From Falcatimonas sp. MSJ-15 (lineage in GTDB: Bacteria > Bacillota > Clostridia > Lachnospirales > Lachnospiraceae), in contig NZ_JAHLQC010000002.1 in assembly GCF_018918265.1 (NCBI RefSeq), forward strand, positions 1 to 64,000: a stretch of 64,000 nt of DNA. The letters are read 5' to 3'. Each line of letters begins with the position of its first letter. Position 1 is the first letter of the stretch. The notes beneath the pieces are model-generated. The model made no database searches and was not told where the DNA came from. It saw nothing but the letters and a program-made list of their open reading frames with translations. The position numbers and the translations under genes were made by a program. Of this stretch, positions 35,587 to 44,348 are shown piece after piece.

Positions 35587-36777
35587 CTATCTTCCATATT
35601 CTTCTTTTACAAATTTCTCGAGTGCAACAAGACTTCTCTCAACTTTTTCTGTATCTATACAATATGCCATTCTAAAATATCCTTTTACTCCAAAGCTGTC
35701 ACTTGGTACAAGAATCAAATCATATTTTCTGGCTTTCATGCAGAATTCGTTAGCATCTTCTTCTAATGCTTTAGGGAAGATATAGAATGTTCCACCTGGT
35801 TTTACAACTTCAAATCCTAATTCAACAAGTTTATTATATATAAGATTCATATTAGTCTCATATACAGACAGATCACTTGTCTTATCAAGAACTTTTGAAA
35901 CTGCAAGCTGTATACTTGATGCAGGACAGTTATGACCTATACCACGACTAATCTGACTACATATAATTGCAAATATGTCTGCATCTGTTGCTTTTGGATT
36001 AATTGCAACATATCCTATACGTTCTCCAGGAAGACTAAGGCTCTTAGAGAATGAGTAACATGATATGCTATTATCATAAAAAGCACTTACATAAGGTGCA
36101 TCTGCTCCTTCAAATATAATCTCTCTGTATGGTTCATCACTTATAAGGAATATATCATGTCCATATTCTTTTTCTTTTACTCTAAGTATATCCGCAAGTT
36201 TCTTAATTGTATCTGTTGAATATACAATTCCTGATGGATTGTTAGGCGTATTAATAAGCACAGCCTGTACATTAGGATTAAGTGCTTCTTCAAATAGTTC
36301 AAAGTTAATCTGAAAATCTGTAGTATTAGCTGGTACTACTACAAGTTTTGCTCCTGTCTGGTTAATATACTGATTATATTCAGGAAAATAAGGTGCAAAT
36401 GTAATAACTTCATCACCGGGTTTTGTAACACCTCTTACTGCATGTGCAATCGCACCTGCTGCACCTGATGTCATAAATATATGCTTAGTCTCATAATCAA
36501 GCCCAAATCTCTCTTTAAGACTCTTTGCAACTCTTTCTCTTACAAGTGTATTGCCAAGCGATGGACTATATCCATGTATCGCTACCGGATCTTCATTCTC
36601 AAGCATATCTATAAGTACTTTTGTAAAATCTTCATGTACTGGTACACTTGGATTACCAAGACTGTAATCAAATACATTCTCATATCCAATCTCTTTTCCT
36701 CGCTCTGTAGCAAATTCACTCTGCATTCTGATTACAGATTTGCCATTCAACAACTTCTTATATTCCTGATTTATCAT
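35587..36777 (-). CDS. Class I/II PLP-dependent aminotransferase
   Basis: The 396-residue enzyme of the aspartate aminotransferase fold has the substrate motif NTPNNPSG, the aspartate in ISDEPY, and the PLP lysine in SFSKSLSLPGERIGY. The ATG at 36777 has a GGGAGG site nine bases upstream; a longer frame from 36819 has no site and would add 14 residues. The family covers aspartate, alanine and aromatic aminotransferases, and the amino-acid substrate cannot be settled from the sequence. It is monocistronic, ending at its own terminator. Confidence 0.88.
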   Translation of the reverse strand: MINQEYKKLLNGKSVIRMQSEFATERGKEIGYENVFDYSLGNPSVPVHEDFTKVLIDMLENEDPVAIHGYSPSLGNTLVRERVAKSLKERFGLDYETKHIFMTSGAAGAIAHAVRGVTKPGDEVITFAPYFPEYNQYINQTGAKLVVVPANTTDFQINFELFEEALNPNVQAVLINTPNNPSGIVYSTDTIKKLADILRVKEKEYGHDIFLISDEPYREIIFEGADAPYVSAFYDNSISCYSFSKSLSLPGERIGYVAINPKATDADIFAIICSQISRGIGHNCPASSIQLAVSKVLDKTSDLSVYETNMNLIYNKLVELGFEVVKPGGTFYIFPKALEEDANEFCMKARKYDLILVPSDSFGVKGYFRMAYCIDTEKVERSLVALEKFVKEEYGR

Positions 36778-36937
36778 TCCGACAATTCCTCCCTTATGTT
36801 CGCAAAAAATTCTTAACATATATGTTACTCATTATTTATGTATATTGCAAGCACTTTGTTTAATGTTTTGCACTATGTTAGTGATTATCAAGCCATCAAT
36901 ACGTTATTTGGCCTGCCTTTTTATGATTATATATGTA

Positions 36938-37207
36938 TTAGTTTTCATTCGCTCTGATAATTATTATATCTCTCATCTTAAGAACTGTATCTCTCTGTGG
37001 AAGAACTGACAAATCATCACGCAATACTAAGAATATAGAAAAACCTGCACTTATAATACCAGTAGGTATCGCTACAACACCTACGCCGAGATATGCGATA
37101 CATATAGCCATTGCTCTTCCAAGTGTGGTTATAAATATATTAAAACATCTGCTTATTGTATTACTCTTATCACCTATCTGTATTATATTGAATATTTTTT
37201 TCTTCAA
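36938..37207 (-). pseudogene. Internally deleted ion-channel relic
   Basis: The 89-codon frame joins an N-terminus like that of voltage-gated-type ion transporters (KKKIFNIIQIGDKSNTISRCFNIFI) directly to a pore-exit/S6 segment (LGRAMAICIAYLGVGVVAIPTGIISAGFS) with a short cytoplasmic end. The roughly 150 residues that would hold S1-S5 and the selectivity filter (TVGYGD) are missing. As it stands it cannot form a channel pore, so I call it a decayed gene still in frame. A small protein that modulates other channels is less likely. Confidence 0.65.
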
Positions 37208-37417
37208 TTACTTCACCCCACATTATCATTTTTCACATAAATATCTCCAATCATTCTAACACGTTTTAATATACTATTGACATTCAACTATACTATCACC
37301 AAATGCAAATGATACTAAAAAAGCAGGTAATATAATCTGCGCCATATTCTATAGATGTCCTACAAAATATTACTTATCATCTTACACTTACCTGCTCTTA
37401 TATTCAAATATAAAAAA

Positions 37418-37489
<72 letters not shown>

Positions 37490-37516
37490 ATATCGTGTCC
37501 GCTGAACACAAGTGAT

Positions 37517-37545
37517 ATGATACACTATCAAACATGTATTGTCAA
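37517..37545 (-). promoter_or_regulatory. Promoter of the second tRNA-Gly
   Basis: A perfect -35 TTGACA (37540-37545) is 17 bp from a -10 TATCAT (37517-37522). A short block (GAACACAAGT) between promoter and tRNA is shared with the first copy, so the duplication included part of the 5' flank. Confidence 0.75.
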
Positions 37546-37700
37546 CACTTTTTTATTTATTTTTTTAATCATTTTTTTAATGCTCATTTTTTTAATCTCT
37601 AAATTGCTCCTCTCTAAATCGCTTTAAATGTTTAAATTCGATTTTACTACTTTAATTTTACCATTAAATTTTACTTTTTCTTCTGTTAATGAAGATAAAA

Positions 37701-37742
37701 GCAACCGGAGTATCTATACATTGTATAAATTCTTCCGGCTGC
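37701..37742 (-). terminator. Probable terminator of the rhaBA operon
   Basis: A 9-bp stem with one mismatch (37701-37709 with 37734-37742) encloses TATACATTGTATA, which can pair further. On the minus strand TTTTATCTTC follows. It lies about 220 bases after rhaA. The stretch 37743-37963 between them is very T-rich, with loose repeats of TTTTATCTTTTGT type and no gene. Confidence 0.6.
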
Positions 37743-37963
37743 CTCTTGTGTGTGGTAGGGTAAAATTATAATTATCTTTTAGGTCTATTGCCTTTTTGTC
37801 TTTTGTTTTTGTCTTAGATTTTATCTTTTGTTCTTACATTACATTTTATCTTCTAGCTGTATATTATTTTCCATCTAGCTTATTAGTATTTCATTTTCTT
37901 ACTTTTATTTGCTGTCTTTACATTTTTGCATTTTGTTTATCACTTTTGTATTTTATCTCTTTT

Positions 37964-39226
37964 TTATCTTTTTAAAAGAACATCTTTTTCATATTCTTTT
38001 ACTTCATCAAGCCATTCAAGACCAACGCCTTTGTTATTCTTAGCACAGTAATAATCCCATACAAGTGAGAATGGTGCTGCTTTGAATTCTTCCTTAAATG
38101 CAAGTCTTGCACTTACATCACCTGCAGCTTCAATCTTCTTCATCTCATCAACCGGCTGTAGCAAAGCTTCAAGAATAGCCTTTCTTGTATTTCTCATGCC
38201 AATTACCCATGCTGCAATTCTGTTAATTGAAGCATCGAAGAAATCAGTCGCAATGAATGTATCCTGTAATTTACCAAGTTTTACAAGTTCGGACATTATT
38301 GCTCTTGTCTCATCATCAAAACTTACTACATGATCTGAATCCCATCTTACAGGTCTTGATACATGAAGAAGAACATTGTTGCTAAAAGTATATATTGCAG
38401 CCAATTTTGCTGATACTACTTCAGTTGGATGATAATGGCCTGTATCAAGTGTCATAATGATATGATCTTTATTAGCTTTCATCACATATCCCATGCAGAA
38501 TTCATGTGAACCTACTGTATAACTTTCAAGACCGATACCGAATACTTTTGATTCAATACCATCAATTACACCTTTTACATCTTTTGTAGCTTCAAATACT
38601 CTGTCATAACTGTCTTTTAATCTTAGTCTTGGTCCTATTGTATCAATCGGGAACTCCTTATCTCCATCTGGTGTCCAATGATTAATTACGCATGGTTTAC
38701 CTGTTCTGTTTGCAAAATATTCACCAATCTTTCTACATGCAATACCATGTCTTATCCAAAACTGTCTTACTTCTTCATCAGCTGATGATAATGTTCCATG
38801 TTCACTCTTTGGATGTGAAAAATATGTAGGATTAAAATCAAGTCCTATTCCTTTTTCTACAGCCCAATCTGCCCATTTTTCAAAATGTTCAGGTCTTATT
38901 GCATCTCTGTCAACAAATGTATCTGCTTCAAGATAGCTTGCATGAAGATTAAGTTTTAATTCGCCTGGTATGAACTTCATAGCTTCTTCGATATCTTTTC
39001 TTAATTCTTCACCATTAGTAGCCTTACCAGGATAATTACCTGTTGTCTGAATACCTCCTGATAATGCGGCATCATCTTTTTTCTCAAGACCAGCTACATC
39101 ATCACCTTGCCAACAGTGCATTGATATCGGTGTTGAATCCGCTATCTTTATTGCTTTATCAACATCAATTCCATATTGTGCATAATATTCTTTTGCCAAT
39201 TCATAGCCTTTTGTTATATCGTACAT
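37964..39226 (-). CDS. rhaA: L-rhamnose isomerase
   Basis: The 420-residue enzyme converts L-rhamnose to L-rhamnulose. Family landmarks include the N-terminal ISMHCWQGDDV, LNLHASYLE, the metal-site region INHWTPDGDKEFPID and LDTGHYHPTE, and HVSRPVRWDSDHVV. The length is right for RhaA. It is 12 bases downstream of rhaB in one operon. L-rhamnose is released from rhamnogalacturonan I, which fits the pectinase nearby. Confidence 0.96.
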   Translation of the reverse strand: MYDITKGYELAKEYYAQYGIDVDKAIKIADSTPISMHCWQGDDVAGLEKKDDAALSGGIQTTGNYPGKATNGEELRKDIEEAMKFIPGELKLNLHASYLEADTFVDRDAIRPEHFEKWADWAVEKGIGLDFNPTYFSHPKSEHGTLSSADEEVRQFWIRHGIACRKIGEYFANRTGKPCVINHWTPDGDKEFPIDTIGPRLRLKDSYDRVFEATKDVKGVIDGIESKVFGIGLESYTVGSHEFCMGYVMKANKDHIIMTLDTGHYHPTEVVSAKLAAIYTFSNNVLLHVSRPVRWDSDHVVSFDDETRAIMSELVKLGKLQDTFIATDFFDASINRIAAWVIGMRNTRKAILEALLQPVDEMKKIEAAGDVSARLAFKEEFKAAPFSLVWDYYCAKNNKGVGLEWLDEVKEYEKDVLLKR

Positions 39227-39238
39227 TCTCTAATCCTC

Positions 39239-40636
39239 CTATATTTCCCTTATATCAAATGACCTTGCTACTGCTCTTCTTGCTTCCATAAGTGAGCCAT
39301 ATTCTCCCGCTTTTAAAAGTTGAGACATTATATTGCCAAGTGCTGTTCCTTCTACCGGACCTGCGAATACTCTTTTATTAGTATACTTCTTAGTAAGTAT
39401 ATTAAGATATTGATCCTGACATCCACCACCAACAATATGAAGTTTCGAATATGTCTTTCCTGTAACCTCTTCTATCTCTTTAACTGTATCTGCATAGCTC
39501 TTTGCTAAAGAATTATAGATTACCGCAAGCACTTCAGAAAGTTCTTTTGGCACTTCCTGTTTAGTATTCTTACAATACTCTTTAATAGCATCTGCCATAT
39601 TAACCGGTGCTAAAAAGCTCTGGTCATTAACATCTACAACTGATTTAAAATCTTTTGCCTCCTGAGCCATACTAATCAGTTCCGGAAAACTGTATTTTAC
39701 TTTTTGTTCACGTCTTACAGACTGTAACATCCATAATCCCATGATATTCTTTAGGAAACGGAATCTGTAATCATATCCACCCTCGTTAGTAAAATTATAT
39801 TTTTTACTCTCTTTTGAGCAATCAGCTTCACTTCTCTCAATTCCCATTAATGACCATGTTCCTGAACTTAAGAATATAAAATCTTCATCTTCTGAAGGAA
39901 CTGCCATAACTGCTGAACCGGTATCATGTGTTGCCGGAAGTATGACTGTAAGATCATAGCCGACTTCCTGTTTGATTGCATCTGTCAACGTTCCAACTTC
40001 CGCCTTTGGCAGATTAAGTTTACCAAACATCTCTCTGTTTAATCCAAGACGTTTAATTATCTCATCATCCCAGTCTTTCGTCTTTGCATTAACAAGCTGA
40101 CCTGTTGTTGCATTGGTATACTCATTTTTCTTAACTCCTGTTAGTAAGAAGTTAAAATACTCCGGAACCATAAGAAAAGATTTTGCCCTCTCTATATACT
40201 CTGGATTGCTAAGTTTAATCGCATAAAGCTGGTATATCGAATTAAATATAGCTTTTTGAATTCCTGTTCTCTCATACAACTCATTCTCTGATATAACCTT
40301 GTATAATTCTAAGTCCACCCCGTTTGTCCTCGAATCTCTGTATGCTACTGTATCTCCTAACACTTCATCATTCTCATCAAGTAATACAAAATCAACACCC
40401 CATGTATCTATTCCCATAGTCACAGGTACTTTTCCAACTTTTTTACATTCTCTCATTCCATTAACAATCTCTCTAAAGAGATGTTCAAAATCCCAGCACA
40501 AATGCCCTTTTTTATTAATAAGTTTGTTCTCAAATCTATATATCTCCTCAAGAATAATCTTACCATTCTCCATGTGTCCAAGGATATGTCGCCCACTCGA
40601 TGCTCCAATATCCACTGCTAAATAATACTTTTCCAT
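39239..40636 (-). CDS. rhaB: L-rhamnulokinase
   Basis: The 465-residue FGGY-family sugar kinase has the N-terminal phosphate motif AVDIGASSGRHI, the substrate-side GIDTWGVDFVLL and THDTGSAV, and the adenosine-binding IVGGGCQDQYLN. It phosphorylates L-rhamnulose. No rhaD aldolase or rhamnose transporter follows in this window, so the pathway is split across the chromosome. Confidence 0.95.
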   Translation of the reverse strand: MEKYYLAVDIGASSGRHILGHMENGKIILEEIYRFENKLINKKGHLCWDFEHLFREIVNGMRECKKVGKVPVTMGIDTWGVDFVLLDENDEVLGDTVAYRDSRTNGVDLELYKVISENELYERTGIQKAIFNSIYQLYAIKLSNPEYIERAKSFLMVPEYFNFLLTGVKKNEYTNATTGQLVNAKTKDWDDEIIKRLGLNREMFGKLNLPKAEVGTLTDAIKQEVGYDLTVILPATHDTGSAVMAVPSEDEDFIFLSSGTWSLMGIERSEADCSKESKKYNFTNEGGYDYRFRFLKNIMGLWMLQSVRREQKVKYSFPELISMAQEAKDFKSVVDVNDQSFLAPVNMADAIKEYCKNTKQEVPKELSEVLAVIYNSLAKSYADTVKEIEEVTGKTYSKLHIVGGGCQDQYLNILTKKYTNKRVFAGPVEGTALGNIMSQLLKAGEYGSLMEARRAVARSFDIREI

Positions 40637-40676
40637 CTTAGTCCCCCTGACTATCTATAGTATTATATTTATTATT

Positions 40677-40739
40677 TTGCAAAACATAACCATGGTTCTC
40701 TTATTAATACTAATAAAGATATTTCAATATGTTTTGCAA
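40677..40739. promoter_or_regulatory. Widely spaced inverted repeat upstream of rhaBA
   Basis: A perfect 12-base inverted repeat, TTGCAAAACATA (40677-40688) and TATGTTTTGCAA (40728-40739), has a 39-base centre that contains a second dyad TTATTA-ATAC-TAATAA (40701-40716). The block lies 41-103 bases upstream of rhaB, where its promoter must be. Two half-sites four to five helical turns apart suggest DNA looping by a sugar-responsive regulator. No regulator gene is nearby. Confidence 0.6.
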
Positions 40740-40770
40740 CTTTCCTTCATTATACATAGTAATATTGCAT

Positions 40771-40810
40771 AAAAAAAGGACGTAATTTGCATTCTTTTAC
40801 GTCTTTTTTT
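40771..40810. terminator. Bidirectional terminator
   Basis: Arms at 40771-40785 and 40797-40810 form a stem with a core GACGTAA/TTACGTC, flanked by A7 and T7 runs. It sits between the flavodoxin gene and the rhaBA regulatory region, both on the minus strand, so it ends the flavodoxin transcript. Confidence 0.85.
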
Positions 40811-40842
40811 GCATTACGATATTCATTTTGAATTTAGTCTTG

Positions 40843-40950
40843 TAACATTTGTATATATTGTAATATTTGTATATGCTGTAACATTGGCATATACTATAAC
40901 ATTTGTATATGTTGCGAAATTTGTATATACTATAACATTTGTATATGCTA
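40843..40950. repeat. Six 18-bp tandem repeats downstream of the flavodoxin gene
   Basis: Units of TAACATTTGTATATGCTR type begin at 40843, 40861, 40879, 40897, 40915 and 40933 with an exact 18-base period and one to four changes each. The array stops 15 bases before the flavodoxin stop codon. Confidence 0.9.
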
Positions 40951-40965
40951 TGAAATTATACTCTT

Positions 40966-41505
40966 TTATCCAATAATCTCACTGACAAACTTACGCATAT
41001 TCTCCTCTTCTCCTTTTCCAAGCTTTATCTTTCTCACATCTGCTTTTTCGTTATCTATTCTCTTATCAATCTCTTCAAAATCTGCTATTGATGCTTCTGA
41101 TGTACCTGTTAAGAATATGCCAATCTTATTCTTTGCAAATATGCAATGTTCAAGGTAGAACAAAAGGCTCTTTGAAACTGCACCACAATATACAGGTGAG
41201 CCAAATAAAATTATGTCATAATCAGACATATTATATGTAACTCCTTTATTAGGATAATTAACAGTAACCTCATATCCATTCTTCACAAACACATCAACTG
41301 CTGCCATAACCATATTGTATGTTGTATTATGTTTAGACGGCTGATATATTATAAGTGCTTTAAGTCCAATATCCACACCATATTTTTCTTCCTTAGGAAC
41401 CATAAATCTGTTATTCCTGTTTATATAGCTTGCTAACCAAAGCATCACAACTAATAAAATTATCAAAATAGCAAGTATTATATCAAGTATTATAGTCAGA
41501 GCCAT
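40966..41505 (-). CDS. Membrane-anchored flavodoxin-domain protein
   Basis: The 179-residue protein has an N-terminal hydrophobic anchor (LTIILDIILAILIILLVVMLWL, residues 3-24). A flavodoxin-like domain begins near residue 49: LKALIIYQPSKHNTTYNMV is the FMN phosphate loop region and DIILFGSPVYCGAVSKSL is the isoalloxazine-side loop. It resembles flavodoxin domains of protoporphyrinogen oxidase HemG or electron-transfer proteins, but the partner is unknown. It is a single gene with its own terminator. Confidence 0.8.
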   Translation of the reverse strand: MALTIILDIILAILIILLVVMLWLASYINRNNRFMVPKEEKYGVDIGLKALIIYQPSKHNTTYNMVMAAVDVFVKNGYEVTVNYPNKGVTYNMSDYDIILFGSPVYCGAVSKSLLFYLEHCIFAKNKIGIFLTGTSEASIADFEEIDKRIDNEKADVRKIKLGKGEEENMRKFVSEIIG

Positions 41506-41721
41506 AAAACTTCCCCCTCTTTTTCTTTAATTGCATTTATAATTTTTTTATAATCATTCTGTAAAAAATCTCTTTTTAGCATATAACTTTTTTGTCATTT
41601 TGTCTATATTAATCTTCAAAGCTAAGCATTTAATCGGCATTTTTCATTATTTCAAGCTTATATTTTAGCATTAGTACTGATTAATCACCCTATTATTTTA
41701 TATATTATTCATCTTTTTAAT
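41506..41721. other. Divergent intergenic region without genes
   Basis: This region holds the 5' side of the flavodoxin gene (a GAGGGGGAAG ribosome site at the left edge) and A/T-rich DNA. I see no repeat or RNA gene. A weak minus-strand promoter (TTTACA, 17 bp, TTATAA) may lie near 41535-41565. Confidence 0.35.
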
Positions 41722-41750
41722 TTGCTTGTCAAAAAATAAAGGTATATAAT
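41722..41750 (+). promoter_or_regulatory. Promoter of the PHP-patatin operon
   Basis: A -35 TTGCTT (41722-41727) and perfect -10 TATAAT (41745-41750) are 17 bp apart, with a leader of about 65 bases ending in a strong AAGGAGG site. Confidence 0.65.
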
Positions 41751-41821
41751 ATTATCGTTGAAAATAATCCCGGCTTTACATTAGCAATCAAAATAACCCA
41801 TTTGATAAGGAGGAGCTTTTT

Positions 41822-42610
41822 ATGAAATTTGATATGCATTGCCATACCAAAGAAGGTTCTATCGATGCAAAAGTTGATATAGAAACTTATATTAAAACAC
41901 TTATAAACAAAGGTTTTGACGGAATGTTAGTTACTGATCATAATTCATACAAAGGTTATGAGAGATGGAAAGAAATCTCTTCTAAACTCTCATTAAAGAG
42001 ACCTTTTACTGTTCTTAAAGGTATTGAATATGACACAAGTGATGGTGGACATTTTATAGCCATTTTACCTGATAATATCCATTGTAAACTTCTTGAACTT
42101 AGAGGAATGACTCTTAACGAACTCGAAAAACTGGTTCATAGCCTTGGTGGTATACTTGGTCCTGCACATCCATACGACACCGGGTATTACGCATATATGA
42201 ATACAAGTGCATACAAAAAGAGTCCTGAATCTCTTCATCGTTTTGATTTTATAGAAATATTTAACTCATGTGCTAAACCACTTGCTAATCAAAAAGCATC
42301 AGAACTTGCCAAAAAACTGAACAAGACATTTTTTGCCGGTTCTGATGCACATCGTATGTCAGTTATTGGAAGTGCATTTACTGAATTTGAAGAAAAGATT
42401 CATTGCAATGATGATCTTATATATGCTGTTAAAAAACGATGGCAGACAAAAGCAGGCAGCCATATTATGGAAAGTCTTCACAAAAATGTTAACATTATTA
42501 TTGAGAAGCTTGGCATCGGTGGTTACTGGCTATATAATAAATTTGGTGCTTTTATCAACAGAAGAAAAAGACGTATTGAAACACTTAAATTAAAACATAT
42601 TTTTAACTAA
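41822..42610 (+). CDS. PHP-domain metal-dependent phosphoesterase
   Basis: The 262-residue protein carries the four PHP motifs: DMHCHTKEGS (4-13), TDHNSYKG (40-47), AHPYDTG (about 120) and GSDAHR (about 176-181), giving a full set of histidine and aspartate metal ligands. Such proteins hydrolyse phosphoesters in nucleotides, histidinol phosphate or small messengers; the substrate here is unknown. It is the first gene of a two-gene operon with the patatin-like gene, 40 bases apart. Confidence 0.88.
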   Translation: MKFDMHCHTKEGSIDAKVDIETYIKTLINKGFDGMLVTDHNSYKGYERWKEISSKLSLKRPFTVLKGIEYDTSDGGHFIAILPDNIHCKLLELRGMTLNELEKLVHSLGGILGPAHPYDTGYYAYMNTSAYKKSPESLHRFDFIEIFNSCAKPLANQKASELAKKLNKTFFAGSDAHRMSVIGSAFTEFEEKIHCNDDLIYAVKKRWQTKAGSHIMESLHKNVNIIIEKLGIGGYWLYNKFGAFINRRKRRIETLKLKHIFN

Positions 42611-42650
42611 TTAATACTTCTTCTAAATATATATTACTGGAGGTTATATC

Positions 42651-43511
42651 ATGAAACTTGGAATAGTATTTGAAGGTGGAGCATTGAGAACTACATTCTC
42701 ATGTGGTGTTATGGATGCTTTACTTGAACTTAACATTATGGCAGATTATATAATAGGTGTATCAGCAGGTGCATCTTACGGTGTATCATACGCATCCGGA
42801 CAGATTGGACGTAACTACGATATAATCACACATTATACTCTTGATAAAAAATATATGGGACTTAATAATCTTCTTAACCCTAAGAACAGATCTTACTTTG
42901 GACTCGATTATGTATATGATACGATTCCTAACAAATTAGTTCCTTTAGATTATAAAGCTTTTGAACAGTATCCGGGTGAATTCTATGCAGTTGTAACCAA
43001 CGTTGAAACCGGTAAAGCAGAATATCTTCCTGTTGACCGTAAGGATCATACTCATCGTATTCTTCGTGCTACCTGTGCATTACCATTAATGTTTCCTATC
43101 ATTAATATTAATGGCAAATCATACATGGATGGTGGTATATCCGATTCTATCCCTTATGAAAAAGCACTTGCTGACGGATGCGACAAACTTATTGTAGTTC
43201 TTACAAGAGAACGAGGTTATCTTAAATCTACTGATTCAACAGTTAAAATTGCTACCAGAAAATACAGAAAATATCCTAATTTCTGCAAAGCTATGCTTGA
43301 TCGTGCTGATAATTACAATGCCGCACTCAATCATCTCTTCGAACTTGAAAAAGAAGGAAAAGTATATGTTATAACTCCAACTTCTACAAAAGGATTCAGT
43401 CGTGTTGAAAAAGATCTAAATAAGATTGAAGCATTATATAAAGATGGCATTGACATTACTAAAGCACAGTGCGATGCTATAAAACATTATATTCATGCGA
43501 ACCACCATTAG
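42651..43511 (+). CDS. Patatin-like phospholipase
   Basis: The 286-residue protein has the patatin oxyanion loop (EGGALR, residues 9-14), the nucleophile elbow GVSAGAS (Ser42) and the DGG motif (MDGGISDS, about 160-167) that supplies the catalytic aspartate. It lacks a signal peptide or membrane helix. It should act as a lipid acyl hydrolase in the cytoplasm or at the membrane. Co-transcription with a PHP phosphoesterase suggests lipid or phospholipid turnover (inference). Confidence 0.9.
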   Translation: MKLGIVFEGGALRTTFSCGVMDALLELNIMADYIIGVSAGASYGVSYASGQIGRNYDIITHYTLDKKYMGLNNLLNPKNRSYFGLDYVYDTIPNKLVPLDYKAFEQYPGEFYAVVTNVETGKAEYLPVDRKDHTHRILRATCALPLMFPIININGKSYMDGGISDSIPYEKALADGCDKLIVVLTRERGYLKSTDSTVKIATRKYRKYPNFCKAMLDRADNYNAALNHLFELEKEGKVYVITPTSTKGFSRVEKDLNKIEALYKDGIDITKAQCDAIKHYIHANHH

Positions 43512-43536
43512 TCTTATCAAAAAGCCTAATACAAAG

Positions 43537-43579
43537 AATAAGCTGTAGCATCAAAAAGCTTTTAATGCTACAGCTTATT
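43537..43579. terminator. Shared terminator of convergent patatin and ydcF genes
   Basis: A perfect 15-bp stem (43537-43551 with 43565-43579) closes a 13-base loop. Short T runs follow on both strands. Confidence 0.85.
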
Positions 43580-43598
43580 TCTATATACTGCCTGTATC

Positions 43599-44342
43599 TT
43601 ATATATTACCGACTAATGCTTCTTTTACAAGTGCAAAGCATTCTCGAACTACATAATTCATCCATAATATTCTATTAGTAGGTGCTGCTATACCACTTAC
43701 ATTATTAAATCCGCATTTTTTAGCAATCTTAATTGCACGAAATACATGAAAACCATTAGTAACTATTCCTACAGAATCACTGTCACTCTTCATAACAGCC
43801 TTAGAATAATCAAGATTCTCTTTCGTCGATGTTGACTTATCTTCCATAATAATTCTATTGCTATCTATACCTCGTTGTTCAAGATAATTCTTCATAGCAG
43901 CTGCTTCTGTGAGATTCTCACCAGGTCCTTTACCACCGGATACAATTATTATTGTATCATTATTGGCTATCGCATATTCATATGCACTATCAAGTCTCTG
44001 CTTAAGGCTCTTTGTTATTCTGTCTCCACGCACTTGTGCTCCAAGTACAATTATATAATCAAGTTTCTCTTGCGGTGTCTCATTCATATATCTTACTACC
44101 ATACCAGATAATATAATAATCACTGCCAGTCCAAGTGCAAGCATACATTTTGCAATTCTATATATAATTATAAAAATTGCACTTTTCAACTTCATATGCT
44201 CAATAATTGCAAATATTGCAAATACCACTGCCATCATAAGCCAAAATGTTATGAATGATGACTTTATTCCGGCATATAACATACATACAATATAATATGC
44301 CACACTTAACAATGCCATGATACCAAACAATATCACCATCAT
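43599..44342 (-). CDS. YdcF-like (DUF218) membrane protein
   Basis: The 247-residue protein has three N-terminal membrane helices (within residues 1-85) and a DUF218 domain: DYIIVLGAQVRGDRITKSLKQRLD (about 91-114), IIVSGGKGPGE, TEAAAMKNYL and DKSTSTKENLDYSK. The fold binds nucleotide-like ligands. Family members with this layout (SanA/YdcF type) are linked to envelope integrity. It begins six bases after asnB ends and is likely co-transcribed with it. Confidence 0.85.
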   Translation of the reverse strand: MMVILFGIMALLSVAYYIVCMLYAGIKSSFITFWLMMAVVFAIFAIIEHMKLKSAIFIIIYRIAKCMLALGLAVIIILSGMVVRYMNETPQEKLDYIIVLGAQVRGDRITKSLKQRLDSAYEYAIANNDTIIIVSGGKGPGENLTEAAAMKNYLEQRGIDSNRIIMEDKSTSTKENLDYSKAVMKSDSDSVGIVTNGFHVFRAIKIAKKCGFNNVSGIAAPTNRILWMNYVVRECFALVKEALVGNI

Positions 44343-44348
44343 ATACTA

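Noticed and set aside
35587-36819. Longer aminotransferase start at 36819
   Set aside because: The GGGAGG site lies inside this extension and serves the ATG at 36777.
40843-40950. Regular 18-bp repeats considered as a CRISPR-like array
   Set aside because: The copies are contiguous with no unique spacers, and there are no cas genes anywhere in the window.
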